Source: REEB76 sp963774895 (GTDB taxonomy: Bacteria > Pseudomonadota > Gammaproteobacteria > Natronospirales > REEB76). Taken from it: 64,000 nt of DNA. The notes under the pieces were generated by a model that saw only the letters and a list, made by a program, of their open reading frames with translations, made no database searches and was not told where the DNA came from. The stretch is taken from positions 417,422-481,421 of the forward strand of contig CAVZGN010000003.1 of the NCBI GenBank assembly GCA_963774895.1, in the 5' to 3' direction. Shown here piece after piece: positions 35,472-43,536 of this stretch. Numbering within the stretch: position 1 is the stretch's first letter; each line of letters begins with the position of its first letter. The translations under genes were made by a program, and so were the position numbers.

Positions 35472-36671
35472 TCATGATGTTGTGAGCGCTATGGCTGTAA
35501 AGCTGATTTCGTGAAATGGCATGGTACGGTTCCAAGTCTTGCAGCTTGGACATTGCCAGTAAAGTGTTTTGCTGCGAAACCCGCATTCCTCGCAGTGATA
35601 GCGCGGGCCATTATTGAGCAGATTCCTGACTATGGTGCGCAACGGGCCCAGGTCGACCGCTTCAGCTGTGTCAGCAGTCTTGGTTAAGGTCGAGAACATT
35701 TCGTAAAGTCCATGTAGGCTCGGTTCAGTGCGGAGATAATCTGCAATGCAGCTCTGGGATAACGGGTCATCCAATTCAGGGTTAAGAATCGCGGCTATAG
35801 CTAGATGACCTGAAGCATTCGGATTCTCTTTTAGCAATAATCCGAGTGCATTATCCAGGGGTTCGCTGGGATCCATATGCCGGGTTACTCGTGCCAATGC
35901 TGGCAGAATTTCGGTGGCATAACGGACTTCATGCTCAAGTATATTCTTATAATACTTCTGACTGCGATCCCATGCTTGATCGTGTTCTTCCATCTGTGCC
36001 AACAGCAGGTTGGCGCGAATGCAATTAGGATCATGCGACTTAGCCCGTTTCAAGTAGCGGCGTGCGAGTGTCCTATCATTGCCAGTCAATGCCGCTTGTG
36101 CCAACTCGCAATAATATTGCGCGATAGTTTCTTCCTGCGAAATACCCATATGCGCCTGCAATCGCCGTCGCATCGATATTGCCTGATCCCAGTCTTTCTG
36201 CTGTTCATAAAGTGTTATCAGGCTATGCAGGGCCGGATCGGTGTAACTCGGTATGTCCAGCAGTTCCAGAAAAATAGCCTCGGCACGATCGAGCAGGCCG
36301 GCACGCATGTAGTCTTCTGCCAGCTCGAATAGGGCCTGAGCACGATGGGCACGGGTGAGATTTGGACGTGCGATGAGATTTTGATGGATGCGAATAGCCC
36401 GATCCACCTCACCACGGCGCCGGAACAGGTTGCCCAGGGCAAAATGTGTCTCGACCGTATCAGAATCCACTTCTGCAACACGAATGAAGACCTCGAGCGC
36501 CTTATCGGGCTGCTCGTTTAGAAGAAAATTCAGTCCTTTAAAATACTCACTGCTGAAGAATTTGAAGCGTGATTCCCGTCCACGAATGCGCCCCACGCGC
36601 GCTAGCAGCCACCCGAATACGGCGGCTGCGAACAGCAGCAGGATGACGATTGCCGTTGAATCAATGGTCAT
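35472..36671 (-). CDS. lapB: Lipopolysaccharide assembly protein LapB
   Basis: 399 residues: one N-terminal helix (VILLLFAAAVFGWLLARVG), then TPR repeats (EYFKGLNFLLNEQPDKALEVF, VETHFALGNLFRRRGEVDRA...), and a C-terminal rubredoxin-like metal knuckle CEECGFRSKTLYWQCPSCKTW. In E. coli LapB brings LpxC to FtsH and thereby controls LPS synthesis. It overlaps the lapA end by 11 bp. Confidence 0.95.
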   Translation of the reverse strand: MTIDSTAIVILLLFAAAVFGWLLARVGRIRGRESRFKFFSSEYFKGLNFLLNEQPDKALEVFIRVAEVDSDTVETHFALGNLFRRRGEVDRAIRIHQNLIARPNLTRAHRAQALFELAEDYMRAGLLDRAEAIFLELLDIPSYTDPALHSLITLYEQQKDWDQAISMRRRLQAHMGISQEETIAQYYCELAQAALTGNDRTLARRYLKRAKSHDPNCIRANLLLAQMEEHDQAWDRSQKYYKNILEHEVRYATEILPALARVTRHMDPSEPLDNALGLLLKENPNASGHLAIAAILNPELDDPLSQSCIADYLRTEPSLHGLYEMFSTLTKTADTAEAVDLGPLRTIVRNLLNNGPRYHCEECGFRSKTLYWQCPSCKTWNRTMPFHEISFTAIALTTS

Positions 36672-36954
36672 TCTTTAAAGGAAGATTGCGCAGATTGCGG
36701 ATTTCCGCTTCGGCTTCTTGGGTTGAACGTTTAAGACGCCAAGCTTCACGTTTTAGGCGGAATATTATCGCCAGGCTACTCAGCAGCCCCAATATCCACC
36801 CAATGATCGCAGCACCCAGTAGCGCCGATGATAGATGTACACGCACGTTGCCCATGAGGTAATCGAGGACCACGGTTGTGCCGTTAGCATAAGCCAGCAA
36901 CAAAGCGACTATAAACACACACATCAAGACAATGAAGGCGATCCAACGCATCAT
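36661..36954 (-). CDS. lapA: Lipopolysaccharide assembly protein LapA domain protein
   Basis: 97 residues with two membrane helices (WIAFIVLMCVFIVALLLAY and LSSALLGAAIIGWILGLLSS) and a basic C-terminal coil (LKREAWRLKRSTQEAEAE). This is the LapA/DUF1049 pattern; it works with LapB. Lies between ihfB and lapB. Confidence 0.93.
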   Translation of the reverse strand: MMRWIAFIVLMCVFIVALLLAYANGTTVVLDYLMGNVRVHLSSALLGAAIIGWILGLLSSLAIIFRLKREAWRLKRSTQEAEAEIRNLRNLPLKNDH

Positions 36955-37006
36955 GTCAGGGAAGCTCCGCTGAGACTATCAGGGATTTGAATCCCCGGTT
37001 TTCCGG

Positions 37007-37297
37007 TTAATCGTGGGGACCGCCATTTACACGGTCACGTAAATCCTTGCCCGGTTTGAAATGCGGCACATGCTTGCCGGAGAGCGCGACGGAGTCACCG
37101 GTTTTCGGATTGCGGCCCATGCGCGGCGGACGGAAATGCAGTGAAAAACTGCCAAAGCCGCGGATCTCAATCCGGCGCCCGGTCGACAGCGCATTGCTCA
37201 TCTGTTCCAGCATCGTCTTGACAGCCAGCTCGATATCCTTACCAGCGAGATGGCTCTGCTTTCTGGCAATTATTTCGATCAGCTCTGACTTCGTCAT
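37007..37297 (-). CDS. ihfB: Integration host factor subunit beta
   Basis: 96 residues, HU/IHF fold: MTKSELIEIIARKQSHLAGKD, VKTMLEQMSNALSTGRRIEIRGFGSFSLHFRPPRMGRNPKTGDSV and GKHVPHFKPGKDLRDRVN. The beta-chain mark HFRPPR and the arm Pro are intact. It is downstream of rpsA, the standard place. The partner ihfA is also in this window. Confidence 0.97.
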   Translation of the reverse strand: MTKSELIEIIARKQSHLAGKDIELAVKTMLEQMSNALSTGRRIEIRGFGSFSLHFRPPRMGRNPKTGDSVALSGKHVPHFKPGKDLRDRVNGGPHD

Positions 37298-37412
37298 AGT
37301 CCGTTCATACCTTCAGCGCTTAACCGGTAAATCTCGGGGAGCAGAACCATCTAAAACTATGATGCAAACAACTGCTCACAGGGCGAATATAAAACCAGGC
37401 ATGGTGTGCACA

Positions 37413-39089
37413 TCATTCCTGATCGTTTCCGATCTGTTCTTTTAACAGATCCCCTAAGGTTGTAGTGCCAGAAGTGTTGTTACGCGCATAGTCTTCCATC
37501 GCCTGGGCTTCTTCCTGGATTTCTTTCGCCTTAACCGAAAGGTTGATATTACGGTTCTTGCGATCCATGCCAACGAATCGGGCCTCGATTTCATCGCCCT
37601 CTTTGAGCATGGTCCGCGCATCCTCCACGCGATCGCGCGAAAGCTCGGTGGCACGCAGATAGCCTTCAATGCCATTGCCCAGGTCAACCACGGCTCCCTT
37701 GGCATCTACTGATGTTACTTTGCCGTTAACCAGGCTGCCTTTGGGATGTTCGACCAGGAAGTTCGAGAACGGGTCCTTCTCCAATTGCTTGATGCCAAGG
37801 GAGATGCGTTCACGCTGGGCATCGACCGCCAGTACCACCGCTTCGGCTTCGTCACCTTTCTTGTAGTTGCGGATGGCTTCTTCGCCAGGCATGTCCCAGG
37901 AAATATCCGAGAGATGCACCAAGCCATCGATGCCGCCGTCGAGGCCGACAAAAATGCCAAAATCGGTTATGGATTTGATCTTGCCCTTGATGTGGTCGCC
38001 TTTGTAGTGGCTGGCCGCGAAATCTTCCCATGGATTCGGCTTGCATTGTTTCATGCCAAGCGATATACGGCGCCGTTCCTCGTCGATCTCCAGCACCATT
38101 ACTTCTGTTTCATCACCCACTTGCACAATCTTCGCTGGGTTCACGTTCTTGTTGGTCCAGTCCATTTCAGAAACGTGTACAAGACCTTCGACTCCAGGCT
38201 CAACTTCCACGAAACAGCCGTAATCTGCCAGGTTGGTTACTTTGCCAAACAGGCGGGTACCCGCCGGGTAACGTCGCGTGATATCCACCCATGGGTCATC
38301 ACCCAGCTGCTTCAGCCCGAGTGACACGCGGTTGCGTTCGCGATCGAACTTGAGAACCTTGACTTCTATTTCCTGGCCGACAGTTACCACTTCCGAGGGA
38401 TGTTTGACACGTTTCCAGGCCATATCGGTGATGTGCAACAGGCCGTCAATGCCGCCGAGATCGACAAAAGCGCCGTATTCAGTGAGGTTCTTGACGATAC
38501 CCATCACCACGGAACCTTCCTGCAGATTACCCAGTAACTGGTCGCGCTCGGCGCTGTATTCCTGTTCAACTACAGCGCGTCGCGAAACCACGACGTTGTT
38601 ACGACGCTGGTCCAATTTGATGACCTTGAATTCCAGCTCTTTGCCTTCCAGATAGACGGGATCGCGCACTGGGCGCACATCCACCAGTGAACCGGGAAGG
38701 AAGGCGCGCACACCATCGACTTCGACGGTAAAACCACCTTTGACCTTGCCGCTGATATAACCTTTTACGATCTCGCCCTTGGTGAAGGCTTCTTCCAGCT
38801 TGGTCCAGGAGCGCGCACGCTTGGCTTTTTCGCGCGATAGGCGGGTCTCGCCGAAACCGTCTTCTACGGCATCCAGCGCGACTTCCACATCATCGCCCAC
38901 GGCGATTTCCAGTTCACCATTCTCGTTATAGAACTGTTCAGCGGGTATTACACCTTCGGATTTGAGACCGGCATTGACGATGACTACATCCGGCCTGATT
39001 TCCATTACCCGGGCCGTGAGGATGGAGCCCGACTGCATCTGCGATTGCTTGATGCTTTCTTCAAAAAGTTCTGCGAAAGATTCGGTCAT
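37413..39089 (-). CDS. rpsA: 30S ribosomal protein S1
   Basis: 558 residues with six S1/OB repeats, starting at about residues 20, 105, 190, 275, 362 and 449. The GIDGLLHITDMAWKRVKHPSEVV and GIDGLVHLSDISWD segments mark repeats three and five. The first repeat is the degenerate, ribosome-binding one. S1 unfolds and holds mRNA on the 30S subunit. The length equals that of the E. coli type. The 118-bp gap after cmk can fold and may carry autoregulation. Confidence 0.98.
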   Translation of the reverse strand: MTESFAELFEESIKQSQMQSGSILTARVMEIRPDVVIVNAGLKSEGVIPAEQFYNENGELEIAVGDDVEVALDAVEDGFGETRLSREKAKRARSWTKLEEAFTKGEIVKGYISGKVKGGFTVEVDGVRAFLPGSLVDVRPVRDPVYLEGKELEFKVIKLDQRRNNVVVSRRAVVEQEYSAERDQLLGNLQEGSVVMGIVKNLTEYGAFVDLGGIDGLLHITDMAWKRVKHPSEVVTVGQEIEVKVLKFDRERNRVSLGLKQLGDDPWVDITRRYPAGTRLFGKVTNLADYGCFVEVEPGVEGLVHVSEMDWTNKNVNPAKIVQVGDETEVMVLEIDEERRRISLGMKQCKPNPWEDFAASHYKGDHIKGKIKSITDFGIFVGLDGGIDGLVHLSDISWDMPGEEAIRNYKKGDEAEAVVLAVDAQRERISLGIKQLEKDPFSNFLVEHPKGSLVNGKVTSVDAKGAVVDLGNGIEGYLRATELSRDRVEDARTMLKEGDEIEARFVGMDRKNRNINLSVKAKEIQEEAQAMEDYARNNTSGTTTLGDLLKEQIGNDQE

Positions 39090-39207
39090 GTTGAGGTTAG
39101 TCCTGGAACCCTGCTGACAGGGGCCTTATGTTGGTCCGGGGCCCTCCTGGGCTGCTCCGGGTGGATTAATAATCAAGGGCTGACATTCCTATGGCCCCCA
39201 TACCGGT
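39090..39207 (-). promoter_or_regulatory. rpsA leader with possible hairpins
   Basis: This 118-bp gap between cmk and rpsA is G/C-rich. It holds CCCTG-TCAG-CAGGG (39109-39122) close to the start, plus a larger GC-rich fold nearer cmk. In E. coli S1 represses its own translation through hairpins before its start. The role here is only inferred from the position. Confidence 0.3.
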
Positions 39208-39915
39208 TTAATCATGGCTGCCTATTGCGAAGCCAAATCGCTTGCGCACCAGAACCAGCACCTCCGCCACGACCTGCTCGATATCGAGGTGGGTGGTGTC
39301 CAGTACCACGGCCTCCGGGGCTGGCTTCAAGGGGGAAACGACGCGGTTCCGGTCGCGTGCATCGCGCGCGGCGATGTCCCTAAAAAGGGCCGGCAGATTA
39401 GCATCTAATCCTTTTTCTTTCAACTGGTTATAGCGTCTTCTGGCGCGTTCCTCAGCACTCGCCGTAAGAAAGATTTTGAGGTCGGCATCCGGGAATATAA
39501 CGGTGCCCATATCGCGGCCGTCGGCCACCAAACCAGGCGCTTGACGAAAACTGCGTTGCAGGGTTTTCAAGCCTTCCCGCACCTGCGGGATTACCGCCAG
39601 CTCTGAAGCCCGATTTCCACAATCTTCGGCACGCACTAACTCGGTAATATCACGTCCATCCAGCAGTACACGCTGTTCTCCAGATGCCGATCGCCTGAAT
39701 TCCACTTGCAGGGAACTGGCCAGTGTTTGCAGCTTGTGTGGTTCGGTCGAGGCGATACCCGCCCTCTGGGATGCCCAGGCTAGAACCCGGTAGAGAGCGC
39801 CACTATCAAGGAGATGCCAGCCGAGCGCCGCCGCTACACGCCGGCACACGGTACCTTTTCCTGAACCACTTGGCCCATCGATAGCCAGCACGGGGGGGGT
39901 ATTTTTCTCGTTCAT
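39208..39915 (-). CDS. cmk: Cytidylate kinase
   Basis: 235 residues from the ATG at 39915, which overlaps the aroA stop by four bases. Phosphorylates CMP/dCMP. P-loop DGPSGSGKGTVCRRVA, then LLDSGALYRVLAW, GLVADGRDMGTVIFPDADLKIFL and RARRRYNQLKEKG, RDRNRVVSPLKPA and the typical VLDTTHLDIEQVV. Order aroA-cmk-rpsA is standard. Confidence 0.96.
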   Translation of the reverse strand: MNEKNTPPVLAIDGPSGSGKGTVCRRVAAALGWHLLDSGALYRVLAWASQRAGIASTEPHKLQTLASSLQVEFRRSASGEQRVLLDGRDITELVRAEDCGNRASELAVIPQVREGLKTLQRSFRQAPGLVADGRDMGTVIFPDADLKIFLTASAEERARRRYNQLKEKGLDANLPALFRDIAARDARDRNRVVSPLKPAPEAVVLDTTHLDIEQVVAEVLVLVRKRFGFAIGSHD

Positions 39916-41237
39916 ACGTATGGCATCTCCCTGACATCGATGCATAGACCGGCACGGCGTGCTAGCTCGACGAAACCGGGGAAAGACGTCGCCACATTGC
40001 GACAATCGCGGATCCGGAGGGGCGATTGTGTCTTCAGACCGGCCATGGCGAAAGCCATAGCGATGCGATGGTCACCAAAACTTTCGACCACGCCACCCTG
40101 GAAATCCTCACGCCCGGTGACGCGCAGGCCGTCGTCCCAGAGTTCCACCTCCACGCCCAGTTTACGCAATCCGGTGGCCATGGCGTGCAGGCGGTCGCTT
40201 TCCTTCACACGCAACTCCGAGGCTCCGCGCAGCGTGGTAACCCCGTGTGCCGACGCCGCGGCCACGAGCAGCGCCGGTAATTCGTCAATAACCAACGGCA
40301 CCATATCCGGGCCAATATCCATACCTCGTAAATTCCCGCCTCGCACTTCAACATCTGCTACCGGCTCATTGCCGAGCCTATGCTCATGCAGGAGCCGGAT
40401 GTCTGCGCCCATGGTTTGCAATACATGCAGCACAGCCTTACGGCTTGGGTTTACTCCTATGGCTTCGATGATGATATGAGCACCCGGTTGTCCGCAGGCC
40501 GCTACCATGAAGAATGCCGCCGATGAAAGATCCCCCGGCACGGCGATATCAGTTGCCCTGAGAGTATGGCCACCACGGACACCGAGCCATCTGCCATCGC
40601 GTAAAACCGTACATCCGAAAGATTGCAACATGCGCTCGGTATGGTCACGCGTTTCAGCGGGTTCCATAAGCCAGGTCTCACCATCGGCTTGCAGGCTGGC
40701 CAATAACAGGCTGGACTTCACCTGTGCGCTGGCGATCGGTATTGCATAACGCAGCGGGGTGAGCGGTCTTCGGCCGTGGATCTCCAGCGGTGCGCGGCCT
40801 AAGCTGCTGTGAATCACGGCTCCCATGCGTGTAAGCGGTTCTATGATTCTGAGCATCGGCCGGCTGCGCAAAGACACATCGCCAGTCACAACCGATTCGA
40901 ACGGCTGCCCCGCCAACACACCCGCAAGAAGGCGCATGCTGGTGCCTGAATTGCCGCAATCAAGATCATGCTTGGGTACCTGCAAGCCATGCGGGCCGAC
41001 ACCCTCTATTGTTAGGTAATCAGGCCGTGTCCTCTCAATTTTCACACCCAGTATCCGCAAACAATCGAGTGTCGCGAGGCAATCGGTACTTTCGAGAAAA
41101 TTAGATATATGGGTGACGCCTGTGGCTAGCGCGCCCAGCAGTAACGCGCGATGGCAAATGGATTTGTCGCCGGGCACCCGTATTCGGCCCTGCAACTGGC
41201 CGCCAGGCGCTATGACAAAATCCTGCGTTGTTGCCAT
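39912..41237 (-). CDS. aroA: 3-phosphoshikimate 1-carboxyvinyltransferase (EPSP synthase)
   Basis: 441 residues from the ATG at 41237 (MATTQDFVIAPGG). A TTG at 41267 that overlaps the hisC stop by four bases is an alternative start and would add ten residues. Shikimate pathway step six. RIRVPGDKSICHRALLLGALATG, LDCGNSGTSMRLLAGVLA, RSRPMLRIIEPL, AQVKSSLLLASLQADG and RVKESDRLHAMATGLR are all present. The PEP-site segment is GNSGTSMRL, with Gly-Asn-Ser-Gly intact. Confidence 0.95.
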   Translation of the reverse strand: MATTQDFVIAPGGQLQGRIRVPGDKSICHRALLLGALATGVTHISNFLESTDCLATLDCLRILGVKIERTRPDYLTIEGVGPHGLQVPKHDLDCGNSGTSMRLLAGVLAGQPFESVVTGDVSLRSRPMLRIIEPLTRMGAVIHSSLGRAPLEIHGRRPLTPLRYAIPIASAQVKSSLLLASLQADGETWLMEPAETRDHTERMLQSFGCTVLRDGRWLGVRGGHTLRATDIAVPGDLSSAAFFMVAACGQPGAHIIIEAIGVNPSRKAVLHVLQTMGADIRLLHEHRLGNEPVADVEVRGGNLRGMDIGPDMVPLVIDELPALLVAAASAHGVTTLRGASELRVKESDRLHAMATGLRKLGVEVELWDDGLRVTGREDFQGGVVESFGDHRIAMAFAMAGLKTQSPLRIRDCRNVATSFPGFVELARRAGLCIDVREMPYV

Positions 41238-41263
41238 GGACGGCAATGAAGACACCGTAAGGC

Positions 41264-42403
41264 TCAATTGACCAGGACTTTCTTCAGGACTTCAAGCAGA
41301 CGCACGTTCTGATCCGGTAAGCTGATACTGATGCGCAGATGATTGGGCAGGCCGTAATTTTGTACCGGTCGTACGATGATGCCTTCCCGCAGCAGTGCTT
41401 GGAAAATGGTCATCGCTGGTTTTTTAAAATCCACCGTCAAAAAATTGCCGATGGATGGGATCCAGTTCAATCCAAGTTCGAGCAGGCCCTGCTCCAGTTG
41501 CTTTTTGCCAACGCGGTTAACCTCCAGGGTTTTTTTGAGATGTTCGCTGTCCGAAAGCGCTGCCAGCGCGGCCACTTGAGCGAGGTTATTGACGTTGAAC
41601 GGCTGACGCAAGCGGTTGAGCAATTCCGCCACTTGCGGATGTGATAACGAATAACCTATGCGCAAGCCCGCCAGGCCATAGGCCTTGGAAAATGTGTGCG
41701 TCACCACCAGGTTGGGGAATCGCTGCAGCCATTGGGAGCAATCCGGGTATCCGCTTTCTTCCACATATTCGCTATAGGCTTCATCCACGACCACCAATAC
41801 CTTTGGTGGGACCTTTTCCAGGAAGCGCAGTAAGCTGGCGTCATCCAGCCAGGTACCTGTGGGATTGTTGGGATTGGCAATGCATACCAGCCGAGTTCGT
41901 TCATCGATGCACGCCAGCATCGCATCCAGGTCGTGGCCGTACGGCATGCGCGGGTGGGTAGCCGGATAGGCAGCAGCAAGATGGATCTCAGCACCCACTG
42001 CCTGGCTGACGATCGCGTACACCGCGAAGGCATGCCGCGAGATAACTACGTTATTCTTGGGTTGAAGAAATGCGCGCGCCAGAAATTCGATATTCTGATC
42101 GGAGCCGTCACCGAAAGTTATGCACTCGGGTGCAAGCCTATGTTTCTTGGCAATCGCCTGGCGCAATGCGTGTGTCTGGCCATCCGGGTAGATGGCGAGA
42201 TTCACACTCGCGTCGCGAACCGCGGCAATGGCTTTTGGGCTGGCCCCGAGCGGATTCTCGTTTGAAGCCAGCTTGATGACGTCTTTGACACCATATTCAC
42301 GTTGCAGCTCTGAGATCGGCTTACCGGGCTCATAAGGTTTCAGTCCGCGTACCCCGGGTGCGCACAGTTCCAGCAGATCGAAGTTAAAGTCCTGCATCGT
42401 CAT
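41264..42403 (-). CDS. hisC: Histidinol-phosphate aminotransferase
   Basis: 379 residues from the ATG at 42403; the ATG at 42397 is also possible. PLP fold-type I, HisC2 type: IKLASNENPLGASPKAIAAV, FGDGSDQNIEFLARAFL, CIANPNNPTGTWL, VVDEAYSEYV, the PLP Lys in THTFSKAYGLAGLRIGYS. In gyrA-serC-hisC-aroA clusters this enzyme often also serves aromatic amino-acid transamination. No pheA lies between serC and hisC here, unlike Pseudomonas. Confidence 0.94.
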   Translation of the reverse strand: MTMQDFNFDLLELCAPGVRGLKPYEPGKPISELQREYGVKDVIKLASNENPLGASPKAIAAVRDASVNLAIYPDGQTHALRQAIAKKHRLAPECITFGDGSDQNIEFLARAFLQPKNNVVISRHAFAVYAIVSQAVGAEIHLAAAYPATHPRMPYGHDLDAMLACIDERTRLVCIANPNNPTGTWLDDASLLRFLEKVPPKVLVVVDEAYSEYVEESGYPDCSQWLQRFPNLVVTHTFSKAYGLAGLRIGYSLSHPQVAELLNRLRQPFNVNNLAQVAALAALSDSEHLKKTLEVNRVGKKQLEQGLLELGLNWIPSIGNFLTVDFKKPAMTIFQALLREGIIVRPVQNYGLPNHLRISISLPDQNVRLLEVLKKVLVN

Positions 42404-42431
42404 CCGCCGTTCGTGGGTTGCGGTAGTGCAT

Positions 42432-43523
42432 TCAAGCATGCACACGTTGGAACTCACGCATGAAATCCGCAAGCGCATTTACACACGCCTCGGGCATGGC
42501 ATTGTAAAGACTGGCACGCAGACCGCCAACCGAGCGGTGTCCGGCCAAACCTTCGAAGCCGGCGGCGATCGCAGCTTGCAGGAACACAGTCTCCAATTTC
42601 CGGTCGACGAGATTGAATGGCACATTCATCCACGAACGACAGCTGCGCTTTACAGTGTTTCGATATAACCCACTGTCATCTAGGAGTTTATACAGCACAG
42701 CGGATTTATGCTGATTACGCTCGGCCAGGGTGGCAACGCCTCCTTGTGCTTTGATCCAGGCGAGCATTTTGGCCGCCACATACCATGCGAACGCCGGCGG
42801 CGTGTTGAACAGTGAGCCTGCGCGGATATGCTCGCGATAATCCAGCATTGATGGTGTACCCGCAGGTACATCCTGCAATATATCGCGCCGCACGATTACT
42901 AGGGTGATGCCAGCGATGCCCAGGTTCTTCTGTGCTGCCGCGTATATCAATGCATGGCGTGTGACATCCACAGGCCGCGATAGGATCATGGACGTCATGT
43001 CGGCAACTAATGGCATGCCTTTTGGTTCCGGCTGCCAGTGGAATTGCACACCACCGATGGTCTCGTTGACTGTGTAATGCAAAAAAGCAGCATCTCGATC
43101 CACATGCCACTGGGCCTCAGGCGGAATATCCGTATACCCGGAGGCAACCGCATCAACAGCCGTATGCACAGTGCAAAACCTCTGAGCTTCGCGCATGGCG
43201 CGCGCCGACCAATAGCCGGTATTCGCATAGTTGGCAGCTGCACGGCTGCCCAGCAGGTTCAGTGGCGCCATCGCGAACTGCAGCGTGGCGCCGCCGTGCA
43301 GGAATAAAACCGCATAATCATCGGGAATCTGCATAAGTTCCCGCAGGTCCTGTTCGGCCTGATTGATGATTTTCTGGAAGTCGGGGCTGCGGTGATTCAT
43401 CTCCAGAATGGATATCCCGCTGCCCTGATGGTTCGGGAGTTCCTGTTGCAGTTCGAGCACCACCGATTCCGGTAGCATCGCTGGGCCAGCGCCGAAGTTG
43501 TATACACAGCGGCTGTTGTGCAT
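42432..43523 (-). CDS. serC: Phosphoserine aminotransferase
   Basis: 363 residues from the ATG at 43523; longer readings run into gyrA. Serine (and pyridoxal-phosphate) synthesis: VYNFGAGPAMLPESVV, ISILEMNHRSPDF, VLFLHGGATLQFAMAPLNL, VADMTSMILSRPVD, and AAQKNLGIAGITLVIVR with the PLP Lys. Ends GLAGHRSVGGLRASLYNAMP. Lies 13 bp after gyrA on the same strand. Confidence 0.96.
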   Translation of the reverse strand: MHNSRCVYNFGAGPAMLPESVVLELQQELPNHQGSGISILEMNHRSPDFQKIINQAEQDLRELMQIPDDYAVLFLHGGATLQFAMAPLNLLGSRAAANYANTGYWSARAMREAQRFCTVHTAVDAVASGYTDIPPEAQWHVDRDAAFLHYTVNETIGGVQFHWQPEPKGMPLVADMTSMILSRPVDVTRHALIYAAAQKNLGIAGITLVIVRRDILQDVPAGTPSMLDYREHIRAGSLFNTPPAFAWYVAAKMLAWIKAQGGVATLAERNQHKSAVLYKLLDDSGLYRNTVKRSCRSWMNVPFNLVDRKLETVFLQAAIAAGFEGLAGHRSVGGLRASLYNAMPEACVNALADFMREFQRVHA

Positions 43524-43536
43524 TGCAGCTACCGTG

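Noticed and set aside
37746..38324. 192-codon plus-strand frame opposite rpsA
   Set aside because: Lies wholly inside rpsA on the other strand; no family match, no ribosome site. Shadow of a codon-biased gene.
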